From positions 1-64,000 of the forward strand of contig ML976709.1 of the NCBI GenBank assembly GCA_010015655.1: a stretch of DNA of 64,000 bases, given 5' to 3'. A program made the translations under genes and the position numbers. The stretch comes from Bimuria novae-zelandiae CBS 107.79. Its lineage: Eukaryota > Ascomycota > Dothideomycetes > Pleosporales > Didymosphaeriaceae. The notes beneath the pieces are model-generated. The model saw only the letters and a program-made list of their open reading frames with translations. It was not told the DNA's origin and searched no databases. Of this stretch, positions 23,701 to 35,257 are shown piece by piece. Numbering within the stretch: the first letter of the stretch is position 1; each line of letters opens with the position of its first letter.

Positions 23701-25485
23701 ATTAGCAGGCCCTTTTACTATTACTTATTTTATATTATTATTTAGGTAATCTATAACCTTGCGTCCTAGATAGCCCTAAACTTTATAAGCTAGCATTAAA
23801 GAGATCTTTTAGGTCTTCTTTAGTGCTTCTAATAAGCAAGTTTATATTGCTATTATAAGTAAGGAAAACTTTATTAGATAGCGAGAGAAATTTACGTTAA
23901 CAAGCTAGTAGCTTTTATAGTACTTTAGGTAATTAATAACGCTATGTTTATTACACAGCGTATCTTAATTTAAGTTAAAGTAGATATTAATATCGCGATA
24001 GCGTCTAAGACTAACAACGCTTATAATAAAGCTAGGTACTAGGGTAAAATAAGTAATTAAGGTTAGCGTAATACTATTTAATATATTAATTATAAAAGTT
24101 ATCTTGCCTTAGGCCTTAATCTTATAGTAGTACTTACTTATTTTAATAGTTATATTAGTATCCTTAACGCGTTTTTGCTCCCAGCCTACCTAATTAGTTA
24201 TATTAATAATATAGGTATTAGAACCTATGTTAAGGATTTATTAGTTTTATATAGTTATAGTGTAATTGTGGATCGCGGCAACAGTTAACTTATTTAATAA
24301 GACTATATTATAGTTATTACCTAGAGTGGCTAAGACCTTACTTACTATGCTATATAAGCCTATTACAAAAGCTAAGCTACTATCGCTCGGTAGACGTCTA
24401 GTATTGAGTTAGATAGCCGCAGTGGCTAGTATTGTCTTTAAGAAATGTCTATTTATTTTATTAACTAACTTCTAGATACGTGTTAGTAAACTAAATTTAT
24501 TTTATAAAGCTTAATTAATATGCTAGCGCGTAGTAAAATCTTCCTAAAAGTTACTTAATTGCAAGAAAAAGTCCTTATTAAGGTAGTAGCACGAACTATA
24601 CTAGTATTTATTATTATAAAAATATACGCTTTTTAGCGCTTAACTTATAGTAGACTTATTATTATTCTTAATATTGCTTTTCGTCTTTACTACTTAAAGG
24701 TTACTCGCCATGCTATTAAACTTCTAAGAACTAGGTTAGGCTTATTAAACGTACGTTATATAGGTAAAGACATAGTCCTCTAGCGTAGTTATTTATATAT
24801 TATTAATCTTATACTAAAATATCTTAATTAGATTAGGCGTAGTATAATTAAAGTTAATACTTTTAATATTTATTAAAAAGTCTTCCTATGCGCGCCTACC
24901 TTTTATATTAAGTAAATTAATTTTAGCACACTACCTAGTAACTTTAATTTATAATTATAGCTAGTCTTTAAGGTTACGTAACTTTAGCAGGATATATAAA
25001 CACTTATAGTTATTAATTAAGTTGTATTAGTAAACTACTATTAATAGCGTAAAGTACTTTTTAAAGGAGATAATCCACGCGTGCGGTGTGTCTCTATTAT
25101 ATAATAAGTAAATATAACGCTTAGTAATTATTTTACTAATATCTATATTTAGATTTTAAAGTGCCCGCTTTTATTTAAGATATTAGGTATATTACTTTTT
25201 ATATTAGTCGTACGTAAATTAATAGCGTTGAAATTTGTTATTATTAAGATTAGCGTTAGTGTGTATCGTACCAGACGCCTTGTTAGCTTTGTATTAGTGC
25301 GCCATAGGTTCGACAGGCTCTGTGAATAGAGGCAGGTCAGCTATAGCGACGTTGGGGTTGCAATACTGCCATAGATCGTGCTGTTACGCGGCGTCCTTGC
25401 AAAGAAAGATCCATGCCTGCCAGTCCTCAGGCTTGTTAAGGACTACTGTGACACACGTTGTCGTAGGATCAGATTCTGTCGCCAT
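20705..25485 (-). pseudogene. Copia 3 gag-pol polyprotein, RIP-degraded
   Basis: The minus-strand ATG at 25485 opens MATESDPTTT, then VVLNKPEDWQAWIFL, a Gag N-terminus typical of one fungal copia clade. A TAA at a former Lys or Gln position follows within 40 codons. The pol is saturated with TAG/TAA. RNase H is recognisable near the left end (about 20850-21230) from a FFSYSIIINWKATV-like block, the TKSTTKLKLL block, and a YINIYQIWIRQEV-like block once stops are ignored. Integrase and RT must lie between but are too eroded for me to place. The first 160 bp of the gag are nearly unmutated while pol is not. Confidence 0.75.
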
Positions 25486-25657
25486 CGTGGAGTCGTGCAG
25501 CTGTCACACAAGTCGTATGCAGTAGGTATCGCAGGATCGTTGTAAACGATTGCAAGTAAGTAGCAGCCTTAGCAGGTGCAAACCAGGCTCATAACTGTCG
25601 CGGAGCAAAAGGCTAACCTTCTGCTCCTGTTGGAGTTGAATGTATTTAACCGTCACA

Positions 25658-26523
25658 TTTTTTTATAATACTTTAAAGGCTAAAATTATTGCTAGCTTTA
25701 TATAATTTTAAATTTATAATTACATTATTAATTAGTGCTATAGTAATATAGTTATTACGTATTAAAAAAGTCGAGATGGACGCGTTGTTTGGCGGGGTGG
25801 TGCACGAGCCCGTCGGGTACGGTATCGGTGGTTTCGTAAATTCCTGCTCACCATGTGAACTGGGTGCTTGTTAGGTAATCGCTTCCTGCGCCTCATTTGA
25901 CCCCACCTATTTTTCTATATAATTAGATACCGTATATAAATTTATCCCTTAAATAATATCCTGCTATTATTTTTAAGGGTTGTTATAATACTAGCTAAAA
26001 GCTATAAACGTAAGAGTACTTAGGTATTTAAGGGGGACAAGAATCTACCCTAGGCGACGTAGGTAGCTAAAAAGTTACATATAATAAAATTATTTTATAA
26101 AAAGACTTCTAAAAAAGTAAAGGCTAGGGTACCTTTATAGAAAATAATAAATAAAGCTAATTATATAACTACTACTAAGGTAGTTAAGGCAGAGCAATTT
26201 AAAAATAAGAACGTTAAAAAGTAAAAGATATACTTAAAGGATAGCTTATTATTAGCCTAGCTAAGTCCTTTTATATAATAATTAAATAAGGAGCTTATTA
26301 AAGTAATTAATAAAACTTATATAAGGTATTACTATAGAGCGTACTATAATAATAAGATAGTTAATAGCGTAGAGGATAGTAACTATAAGTAATTACTTAG
26401 TAGCCTGATAGTAAGCGAGGTGTAGAGATAGGCTAATAGCGTTATTATAAAGATAAGTACTTAGGAAAAAGTCTCTATTAAGAGTCTTACTATTATTATA
26501 TATTTAAGTTAAAATTTAGTAAA
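25658..26523. other. Decayed DNA with a small unmutated island
   Basis: 25770-25905 is a GC-balanced strip with intact CpA/TpG. It contains a 32-codon open frame (25776-25874, plus) that I do not recognise. From about 25990 to 26528 a lysine-rich plus-strand frame is broken only by TAG/TAA. That frame continues without a shift across the gypsy 2 insertion into 32863 onwards, so gypsy 2 appears to have landed in an older coding element I cannot identify. Confidence 0.4.
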
Positions 26524-26528
26524 GAATT

Positions 26529-26917
26529 TGTTAGGATCCGTTGAGACATAACATGATGCGAGGCGGGGCATGGACACTTATCCGTGCAACTAGCCAAGAT
26601 TCCTGACTTAGTCACAAGTCACGCGTCCCAGATATATCAGACGTCCCAGAAGTATCTTGGCATATAGGACTTTAGGACTCCTAGTGTTCTTGGGATCGGT
26701 AGGATAAGTTATATATATAAGAACGCGATAGTAGTCTTCTACTATTATATTTAACTTAGGCTCTTATTAATTTAATTATACTATATATATATTTTAATAC
26801 TAACGCCCTATTAATACGCACAAGCTATTAGTACCCCTTTTACTTATATTATTAATACTCCTACCTAAGAACTAACTTAAAGCCTTATAAGACTAGCAGC
26901 CCCTTAGAGTCTTAATA
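26529..26917 (+). repeat. 5' LTR of gypsy 2
   Basis: 389 bp. A TATA-like run TATATATATAAG near 26709-26720 is a plausible promoter. It lacks a 30-bp segment present in the 3' LTR, where the segment is bounded by two ATTTAAC repeats. Confidence 0.92.
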
Positions 26918-27099
26918 TCTTAAATACCCTTAACATAAGTGTTAACGATACCTTTTTTACTAATATAATAAATACTAGAATAAATACTCCTAAAGGAGTA
27001 AGCATTACTATAGCTAAAAAAAAATAAAAAGCTTTTATAGGAAGTCTAACTACTTCTATAATAAATATAATTATACGGAACAATAGATCTCATAACTTA

Positions 27100-30000
27100 A
27101 TCTATACTTTTATGGAATAAAAAAAGAATAAAAAAATATAAATAAGACCATATTTACTTTTACCTACATACAAGGAGATGCCTTTAAGTAGATTCATCTT
27201 TACGGTAATTAATATCTAGCCAGAGCTATCATAGCAGGCTACGCTACAAATAAGATTATAAAAAATTATAATACCTTTTATACTAAGGTTAAATAATACT
27301 TTAAAATTACTAATTCAAAAGCTATTACTAAACAAAACATTTAATAACTCTAATAAAGCTATTTAGTAGCTGAATATAAATATTAATTTTGCAAGAATGC
27401 TAATTAAGTTATATAAAATAATAATAGTCTTATAACTATATTTAATAAAGGAATAAAATAACACGTGCGCGAGGAACTACTATATAGTAAAATAAAAACT
27501 AATACCTTATAAAAACTTTTAGTAGAAGCAACTTAAATTAATAATAAATAGTACAAACTAGAATAAGACCTACGCTAGAACTAAAATAGAAAAGGCTATA
27601 GACTACCTATAATAAAAGTTAATTATTATAACTCTAAGTAGTACCTATAGCGGATGCACTAAGTTAATTATAGTTACTAACTAATAGAAGGAATCTAGTA
27701 CTACTAAGTTAACATAATAGAGAAAAGAACAGGAAAGGCAAAAGGCTTTTATAAGTCTAAATAAGGACGTTCCCTAGATGGAAACTACAAATAAGGAACC
27801 GGGACACGACTCTGCTATACATGTAACAAACCAGGCCATATAGCTAGGAACTGCAGATCTAAGAACAAGGTCACTAGGCAGTAAAACGTACTAACTATTA
27901 ATAAAGAAGAAACAACCAACACAGAATAGTAAGTAGTAAACGCTATTAAATAATTTAATATTAATAATTAAGGATTAGAATAATTAGGGTTATCTAACTT
28001 ATAACTCCATAAGGATATATATAAAGGTTTAGATAAGAAAGAGAAAGAACTAATACCTTAGTCTCTTATACCTTACTCTAGGTAGAGTAAACTAGTTACT
28101 AATAAGATAATAAACGTTTTTAACTTCTTAGAAGAACACTAACTAAGGGAAAGAGACTTTAGTTTTATAGTAATAAAACGTTAAGACTACGAAGTAGTAT
28201 TTTACGATACTTACTAACCTAACTTAGTTAGCAAAGTAATATATAAAATAGCAGACTATCGCTATGCACACGAAGACCCTAAAAAAAGTACCTAAATAAA
28301 AACCTAAACTATAAACTCTAATACGACCTAGACCACCGCAATCCTACGCATAGTACTATATACTAGACGCTCTATAGAAAAGACTAATATACCTTTTATT
28401 ACTAAGCTAAGGAATATAGCTACTTTTCCTAAATATATTAATAATATAGATAAAAGTAGTTTACCTATCCTATTGCCTATTATAATATTTTTCTTTAGGA
28501 TAAACGCGAAACGAGATACTTTTTACACTTTAACTAAGTAATACATTAAGTAATATTATTATTAATTAATAAAAAATACGCGTTAGATATATAGTAAACG
28601 TGCTTATACCCTAACTATAAGGAATACAGGGAATAAAAGAAAAAGTACAGATTTAATTACACACTAAATGGACTACCACCCTTAAGATTAAATTAGTACC
28701 TAGGGATAAGGATAGTACAGCTTTTTAAGAAAAGGCTTAGTAATAGCTTGAAGAAAAGAATAAAGAAAGACGCCTTAAACCTATAAAGCTGGTAATAAAG
28801 AATATGTCTTTTTTAGACCTAGGCTTAGGCGAAAGAATACCTTTAAAAAAGTAAATGCTACTAATAGCTAGGCATTAATTAAGCTACTAGTATAGCTTAA
28901 AGGAATATAAATAAAAGCCCAGCTAGACTTAAGAGTATAAGAAAGTCATATATTAAAAAAAACACTTAATAGAGGAAGACTTTATAAGCGTAAGAAAGCT
29001 ATACCCTATACTATTTATATCGCGAATAGATAATTAATACCTGGCAAAGTAATAATTAAATATAATATTAAAATAATCCTTACGATCTATAAGTACTAAG
29101 AATTAATTACCCTTAATATTATTAAAAAAGCTAATTATAATATAATTTTAAGATTACCCTAGTTAAGGAAGCATAACCTTATAATTAATAAAAAAAAGAA
29201 AGAGCTATCCTTGAAACACTATAACTATATATTATAAGCAAAGCCCACGTATTAATAGAATATAATAGTGGATAAGAGAGCTGTTAATAATATAGTCTTC
29301 CAATAGATAGTCGAAAAACGAAAAATACCCTTAGTAAACGCTGGTAGGAACCACCAGATCACAGAGCGTAAGAAGATGGAAAACAGCACAAATTATGAAA
29401 TTCTAAAATGCTATCAAGCATGGAATTATATGTTCACAGAGAGAGAGAGAAAAGCAAACCTTCCGGAATATCAACCCTAGGATCACGCGATTGATCTAGA
29501 AAAAGGGAAAACGCCGCCCTTTAGACCACTATACGGCAAATCTAGGAAACAACTCTAACAAGAAAAGGAATTCATCAAGACGAATCTCGCAAAAGGATAC
29601 ATTAGAGCTTTAAAGTTACTAGGAGTAAGTCCTTTTATATTTATACTAAAAAAAATAGATAACTAAGGCCCTACGTAGACTATAGGAAACTTAATAATAT
29701 AATAATTAAAAATTAATACTTATTACTAAATATTTTAGAACTCTAAGACTAACTCTCGAGAGCTAAGATATTAATATTAATAGATCTACGAAATAGATAC
29801 TACCTTATATAAATTAAAAGAGGTAATAAGTAGAAAATAGCGTTTAGGACACGATATAGACTATTTAAATATATAATTATATATTTTAGACTTACTAGTG
29901 TACCAGCAACCTTTTAGGCACTAGTTAATAATATACTATATAATTACCTAGATATATTAATTATCGCGTATATAGACTACATCCTCGTCTTCTCCGAAAA

Positions 30001-32200
30001 CGAATTAGACCGCGTATTACATGTATAGATAGTACTGACAGCACTGGATAACGCATACCTATAAATTAAGCTAATAAAATACAAAATCTACGTAATAAGA
30101 CTAGAATTTGTAGGATACATTATTCGCATAGATAAAATTAAAATAGCACTAAATAAAATTAAATATATTAAGAATTAGTTAAAACTAAGAACTATAAAAA
30201 ATATCTATAAATTCTTAAAATTCTATAGATTTAATTAATAATTTATTAAGGATTACGCAAAAATTACGATACTTTTAATAAACCTTATAAAAAAGAATAC
30301 ACCCTTTGTATAGATAATAGAGTGTAAGATATTATTCTAACTCTTAAAAATAGTATGTATTATGCCACTAGCATTTATCTACTTTTAGGATAGAGAACTA
30401 CTACAATTCAAAACAGACGTAAGCGACCTTGCGATGGGCGCATGCACAAAGCAGGAAAAAGACAGTAAATGGCATCCAATTGCATACTACTCACGAAAGT
30501 TCAACGACGCAGAAACACGATACGACGTACACGACAAGGAACTCTACGCTATCGTGAAAGCATTAAAACACTAGAGAATCTATGCTCTTAGTTGCTTAAT
30601 ACTAGAGATCTCTATAGATTATACAAATTTATTATAATTTATAATAATAAAAGGACTTACACCGCGATAATAGTAATAGTTATAAACTACTAAATAATAT
30701 AAGTTTAAAGTTATCTATATAGCAGGAAAAGGAAACGGGTAAGTAGATATACTTAGCTAATAAAGTAACTTTATAAAAAAAAAAGTAAAAACCTATTCTA
30801 CGATATTATAAAGAAACGTTAATAGGTCTCTTAAACTTACGGCAGAGCTTAATTAATTCCTGGTTATTACACGAGAAGTACCTAAGGAACTATAGAATAA
30901 GATTATATAATAATACTCTAATAACTTAGTATATAGACACTTAAGTATTAGGAAGATAATGGAACATATCTAGCAGAACTCTAGCTTTAAAGGAATTAAA
31001 GAAGTATTAACTATATATATCCGTAAATAAGTAGATTTCTAGCGCAATAAGCATGCAACACATCTTAAGTATAGAGAGATATAAGTAATCTAAATACTAG
31101 TTGCACTATAGGAAGACATTATTATAGACTTTATTATAGAATTACTAAGATTAAAGGATCCTGCAACAAGAATTAGTTATAACGTAATACTCAATATTAT
31201 TTATTAATTTACTAAATACGTGGAATTACTACTATGCTAAAAGATAACTATAGTAAAGGAACTTGTTTTCCTTATCCTAAATTAACTTATACGACACTAC
31301 AGTATTATAAAAACAATTATTAGTAATAGAGACAAACTCTTTATATTAAACTATTAGATAATACTTATAGCGCTTATTAGAATAAAATAAAAACTATTAA
31401 CAGCGTATTATCCGCAAACTAACGGACAAACAGAAGGTATAAATTAAACGATTAAGACGTACCTACGCATCTACTATAATAACTAAAAGAATAACTAGAT
31501 CTTCTTACTACCTATAGCACAGTTAGCATACGATAACAAGATATTAGCAGTGACAGGATTTACATTATTTTATATAAACCACGGAATATATCTACATCTC
31601 TTTAATTAAATATTTCCTATAATAATTAGGACGAAAGAAGTAATAAATAGAGTAGAAACTATAAAGAAGGTACATGTATACCTTTAAAAGAATCTTAAGA
31701 AAGCTTCATAGCAAAGTATTTCTTACACAAACTAAAAAAGAAAAAACGGCACCTTAACTAAAGAAGGGGGATAAAGCATATCTACTTATAAAGAATCTTT
31801 AAACCTAAAATAATATATATAAGAACCTAGACTATGTTACGGTCAGACTATTTTTTTTTTATTAAATAAGTATTACTAATTAACTACTAATTAGAACTAC
31901 CGCTAGACGCGAAAATATATCCAGTATTTTATATAAACTAACTTAAACCTATAGACCTTAAAACAATAGTTAAGATAACCTTCTATTACTAGCTAGAGGA
32001 AGAAAACAAATTTAAAGTTAAAATACTCTTAAAATATAAAAAAGTTAGATAAAAAGACTTCTAAAATAATAAATTTTTATAGAAGTAGTTAGTTAAGTAG
32101 AAAGGCTACCTATACTTATAAAATATATAAAAACTTAAATTTAAACTTTGTAAGAACTGCTAATAGCTCTTAAAGAAAGTATAAAATAAGATTTATAACT
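27100..32200 (+). pseudogene. Gypsy 2 Gag-Pol polyprotein with chromodomain, RIP-degraded
   Basis: A CCHC knuckle CYTCNKPGHIARNC is intact at 27813-27854. The RT starts near 29480 (DHAIDLEKGKTPPF) and reaches YIDYILVFSE at about 29965-29993, where YIDD is altered. RNase H at 30415-30570 is intact (KTDVSDLAMGAC through ETRYDVHDKELYAI). Integrase spans about 30950-31560. A degraded chromodomain, including a KWKGY-like block, is at about 31980-32160. The chromodomain would have steered integration to modified chromatin. TAG/TAA codons elsewhere abolish function. Confidence 0.9.
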
Positions 32201-32428
32201 ACTACTACTATACTAGAGTTACGTGAGAAAGATTTAAAGGGAATAAAACTTATATAATAATAATAAATAGGGCAGTTACTTCTTAGCGTAGTATAAATAG
32301 GTAACTATAATAAATACTTAATTTTACTAAAAATAATTAGCTTATAAATAACAGTATCGGGCGGATTAGGAAAGTAGCTTTATAAGTAGTTAACTTATAA
32401 AGATTTTAAGTCTAGAGAGGGAAGCTAA

Positions 32429-32857
32429 TATTTAGATCTATTAAAACCTAATATAACGCGAGGTAATATATAGACACTTATCTATACGACTAGTTAAGAT
32501 TCCTAACTTAGCTATAAGTCACGTGACAAGTCACGCGTCCTTGAAATATTAGGCGTCCTAGAAGTATTTTAGCATATAGGACTTTGGGACTCCTAGGATT
32601 CTTAGGATCCGTGGGACAAGTTATGTATATAGGAACGCGATGGTAGTCTTTACTATTATATTTAACCTGTTTACTAACCTATTATTTTGATTTAACTTAG
32701 GCTCTTATTAATTTAATTATAATATATATACTTTTAATACTAATGCCCTATTAATACGCGTAAGCTATTAGTATACCCTTTACCTATATTATTAATACTC
32801 CTGTCCAAGAACCAACCTAAACCCCGGTGGTACCAGCTACCCCTTAGGGTCTTAACA
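32429..32857 (+). repeat. 3' LTR of gypsy 2
   Basis: 429 bp, ending CTTAACA then GAATT. It retains the 30-bp segment between ATTTAAC copies at 32660-32666 and 32690-32696. Confidence 0.92.
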
Positions 32858-32862
32858 GAATT

Positions 32863-34265
32863 ATATAGTAAACACTTTTAAATGCGAGGAGAGTTACCCA
32901 CATTTTATTAATATAAAAACTAGCGTAAAAGAGTTACTATAATTGGCGCCCCTAAGGGCCACTGTATATATAAATTTTAACTTAGTACTACTACTAAAGT
33001 TACCTTAAGTACCTACTTTAAGTTGGTTACGCGTAGGTAGCCCGCAAGACTTTTAAGTATAACTTACTACTATTAATTACTAACTTGCTTAGTAACTAGA
33101 CGTTATAGTAATTAACTAGATAGGTAATAGGCTAGCTATCTAAATACAGGACGCGTGGAGGTGCCAGGACACCATGTGCTCGAACTACACCCATGTGTGC
33201 TACTTTCAGCGTACTGAATCGTTAGTGGTGCGATTCTCCGATCATATGCCCGTCGAGGGTAATATAGTCGCCGTATGGGCCTGCGAGGTGTCGCTGCAAA
33301 GGTGTACAGTTGCAGCGCCGTCAGACAACGTTTGGTTAATAATAGTGAGGTCTCGTGAGCAGGTTAGGCGACGATAGAGGTAGAGTAACTCTAATTGCGA
33401 GCCTATAATAAAAGATATATTTAAATTACTAATTCAGGCTACAGTAAGTTAATTAGTATAAAGTTAGCTATTTTAATAATTACTTATTTAGTAGTAAGAG
33501 CCTAATCGCCTGCTAAATAACTTATTAGATTTAACGTAGGATCTATTAACTTATAGTAACGTAATAGAGCTTTATTATATAACACTACTTTTCTTATAGT
33601 AGTAGCTTAATAAAAGTCCACACAAAGATTGCAGAGATATAAGAAAAGTCTTAATTATAGTTAAGGATAATAGAATTAACCTTAATATACTTATAGATCA
33701 CTTAGAGGCTAGCATGCTATATATCTTATGATAAAAGTATAAAAGCTACTACTACCTTTACTACTTAAATTTTAAGTATATTCTATCTGCTAGTAGCGTA
33801 AATTTAAAGGATTAACTTCAGAGTAAAAGATTTAGTACCTAAAAAATAAGAAAAAGGAGAAAGAGCGTGTAGAGCGTAAGGAGCAAAAGGAGCGAGAGGA
33901 TAAGAACGAGTATAACGAGAGCCTGTTTATATAGTAAATATAAGAAGTTACTAAAGCTTAAGGCTAGGTTACTAACATTAATTTTATAGTTACTTATACT
34001 TTACGCTCTAGTTATATTATTAATTATTATTAGATATAGGACGCGTTATAAATACTTTTATTATAAAATTTACGTTCTTTATTTTACTAATTCTAGCCTA
34101 TAAAAGTTAATTTTAAGGAAGTTATTACCTAAGTATACGTATATTAAATTAACTTATTAATAGAATTCTATAGAACTATAATATAAATAACTTAACACTA
34201 GTAAACACTAATTCCGCACGGGCTACTATTGTAATACTTAATAATATTTATACTTAATAATAATA
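32863..34265. other. Decayed DNA right of gypsy 2, with an unmutated island
   Basis: The first part continues the plus-strand frame seen left of gypsy 2. About 33150-33390 is a GC-balanced strip with intact CpA/TpG, not matched elsewhere in the window; its 67-codon plus frame (33174-33377) has no known domain. Around 33845-33935 a KEKERVERKEQKERED-like charged stretch is readable on the plus strand, suggesting the end of an old protein. No family can be named. Confidence 0.4.
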
Positions 34266-34270
34266 CATTA

Positions 34271-34704
34271 TGTTACGACGACGAACCCCACAAGGATGAA
34301 GAAGCCAGACAATTACGCCAAGAGAGTAATTGTTGACGAAGTAGCAGAGTTAACGGGACCTAACGGGGCGCGGGGCAGCTTAGTCAGCAGTCACGTGACG
34401 AAGTCCCGCATAAAGGGAAGTCCCATGGGACTACAGGGCCTTGGCGGGACTACGAAGAAGGAATAGGCTAGTATATAGTGTGGCGACTTTCCTATTGTTG
34501 TTTCCTTCCTCGTAGTCAACTCATATATCTTCTGTGCGAGTACGTTCTCCTATACAGACTAATAGTTATCTTATTCGTTATAAGATTGGATTATCCAGCC
34601 GCGCTAAGTGTCGCATCAACTTGTACCACTAAATAATCCGTGAAGCACCACGATACCTTACCGCCCTAACCCGGATCGGAACAAGGTGTGAGAGCCTCAT
34701 AACA
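34271..34704 (+). repeat. Solo LTR of the gypsy 1 family, 434 bp
   Basis: It begins TGTTACGACGACGAACCCC, ends GAGCCTCATAACA, and is flanked by perfect CATTA duplications (34266-34270 and 34705-34709). It aligns with the gypsy 1 5' LTR. The first 180 bp and last 200 bp are hardly mutated, so this is the best copy of the LTR. It was probably left by LTR-LTR recombination. Confidence 0.92.
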
Positions 34705-34709
34705 CATTA

Positions 34710-34935
34710 ATTACTTAAGCTCTTTATCTTTTATACACCTTACGCTTGCTAGTCTAAGTAGCTAAAGTACTTTCTTACTTATATATTATTATAGCAAATG
34801 TCTTGCACGCCTAACTCTAAAAAATATAAAAATATTTAAAAGATAGGCGCCTACTAGTGGTTTTTCTTTTTTATAATTTTAATGTCTTAAAGCTTTACTT
34901 AATTAGATTTATATTAAGTAAGTATAATAATAGGT
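34710..34935 (-). pseudogene. Tc1/mariner-like transposase, C-terminal piece
   Basis: Read on the minus strand from the copia 4 junction, the frame continues the transposase interrupted at 40349: a LPPYSP-like block, here eroded, is followed by a lysine-rich stretch. TAG/TAA and Pro-to-Leu changes fit RIP. The leftward end is not defined; the solo LTR at 34271-34704 sits next to it. Confidence 0.5.
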
Positions 34936-34940
34936 ACTTA

Positions 34941-35215
34941 TGTCCGATTACATGGCCCTTTGCACACGCAAAGGTAGCTGGCGCAACCCTACACAAAGAA
35001 ACCTTGCCAGCAGTCTGGTTCATCCGCACAATTCCGGGCGGGACAAAGGGTAACTCTCCTTAATCAACGGAAATAGATTAGCGTATTAGTGTAAGACGTA
35101 AGGATATAAGAGCCTTACATTCTTATAGAGAAAAGAAAAACAACACTTTATACCACAATTTATCTTAATTAATTACTATCTTTTTATCTTATTAGATTAC
35201 CCCTCTAATCTGACA
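34941..35215 (+). repeat. 5' LTR of copia 4
   Basis: 275 bp, almost unmutated. The few changes are C-to-T and cluster at its inner end. Confidence 0.94.
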
Positions 35216-35233
35216 ATTAAGAGTCTCACTGCC
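35216..35233 (+). promoter_or_regulatory. Primer-binding site of copia 4
   Basis: ATTAAGAGTCTCACTGCC follows the LTR directly and is identical to the copia 1 site. Confidence 0.6.
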
Positions 35234-35257
35234 TTAACTAAACCTTAAGAAAGGACG

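Larger units (their letters stand above)
20542..25657 (-). mobile_element. Ty1/copia retrotransposon (copia 3), RIP-degraded
   Basis: On the minus strand the element starts at the right with TGTGACGGTT and a little-mutated leader with a Gag start. It runs through a degraded pol ending in a clear copia RNase H, then a purine tract GAAGCTGAGGGGGTG at 20684-20698, and ends in a 142-bp LTR (20542-20683). The flanks are T-runs, so a target duplication cannot be judged. The two ends share the first ten bases and scattered blocks, but are not the near-identical LTRs expected of one insertion. Confidence 0.75.
26529..32857 (+). mobile_element. Ty3/gypsy chromovirus (gypsy 2), complete but RIP-degraded
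   Basis: LTRs of 389 and 429 bp (TGTTAGG...CTTAACA) flank gag-pol, with perfect GAATT target duplications at 26524-26528 and 32858-32862. The order is Gag with CCHC knuckle, reverse transcriptase, RNase H, integrase and a C-terminal chromodomain. Three strips inside (about 27770-27880, 29340-29600 and 30410-30570) keep normal CpA/TpG while the surroundings are saturated with RIP changes. Confidence 0.95.

Noticed and set aside
29435..29455. GA dinucleotide run as a microsatellite
   Set aside because: Only a few units within the gypsy 2 coding region; not worth separate annotation.
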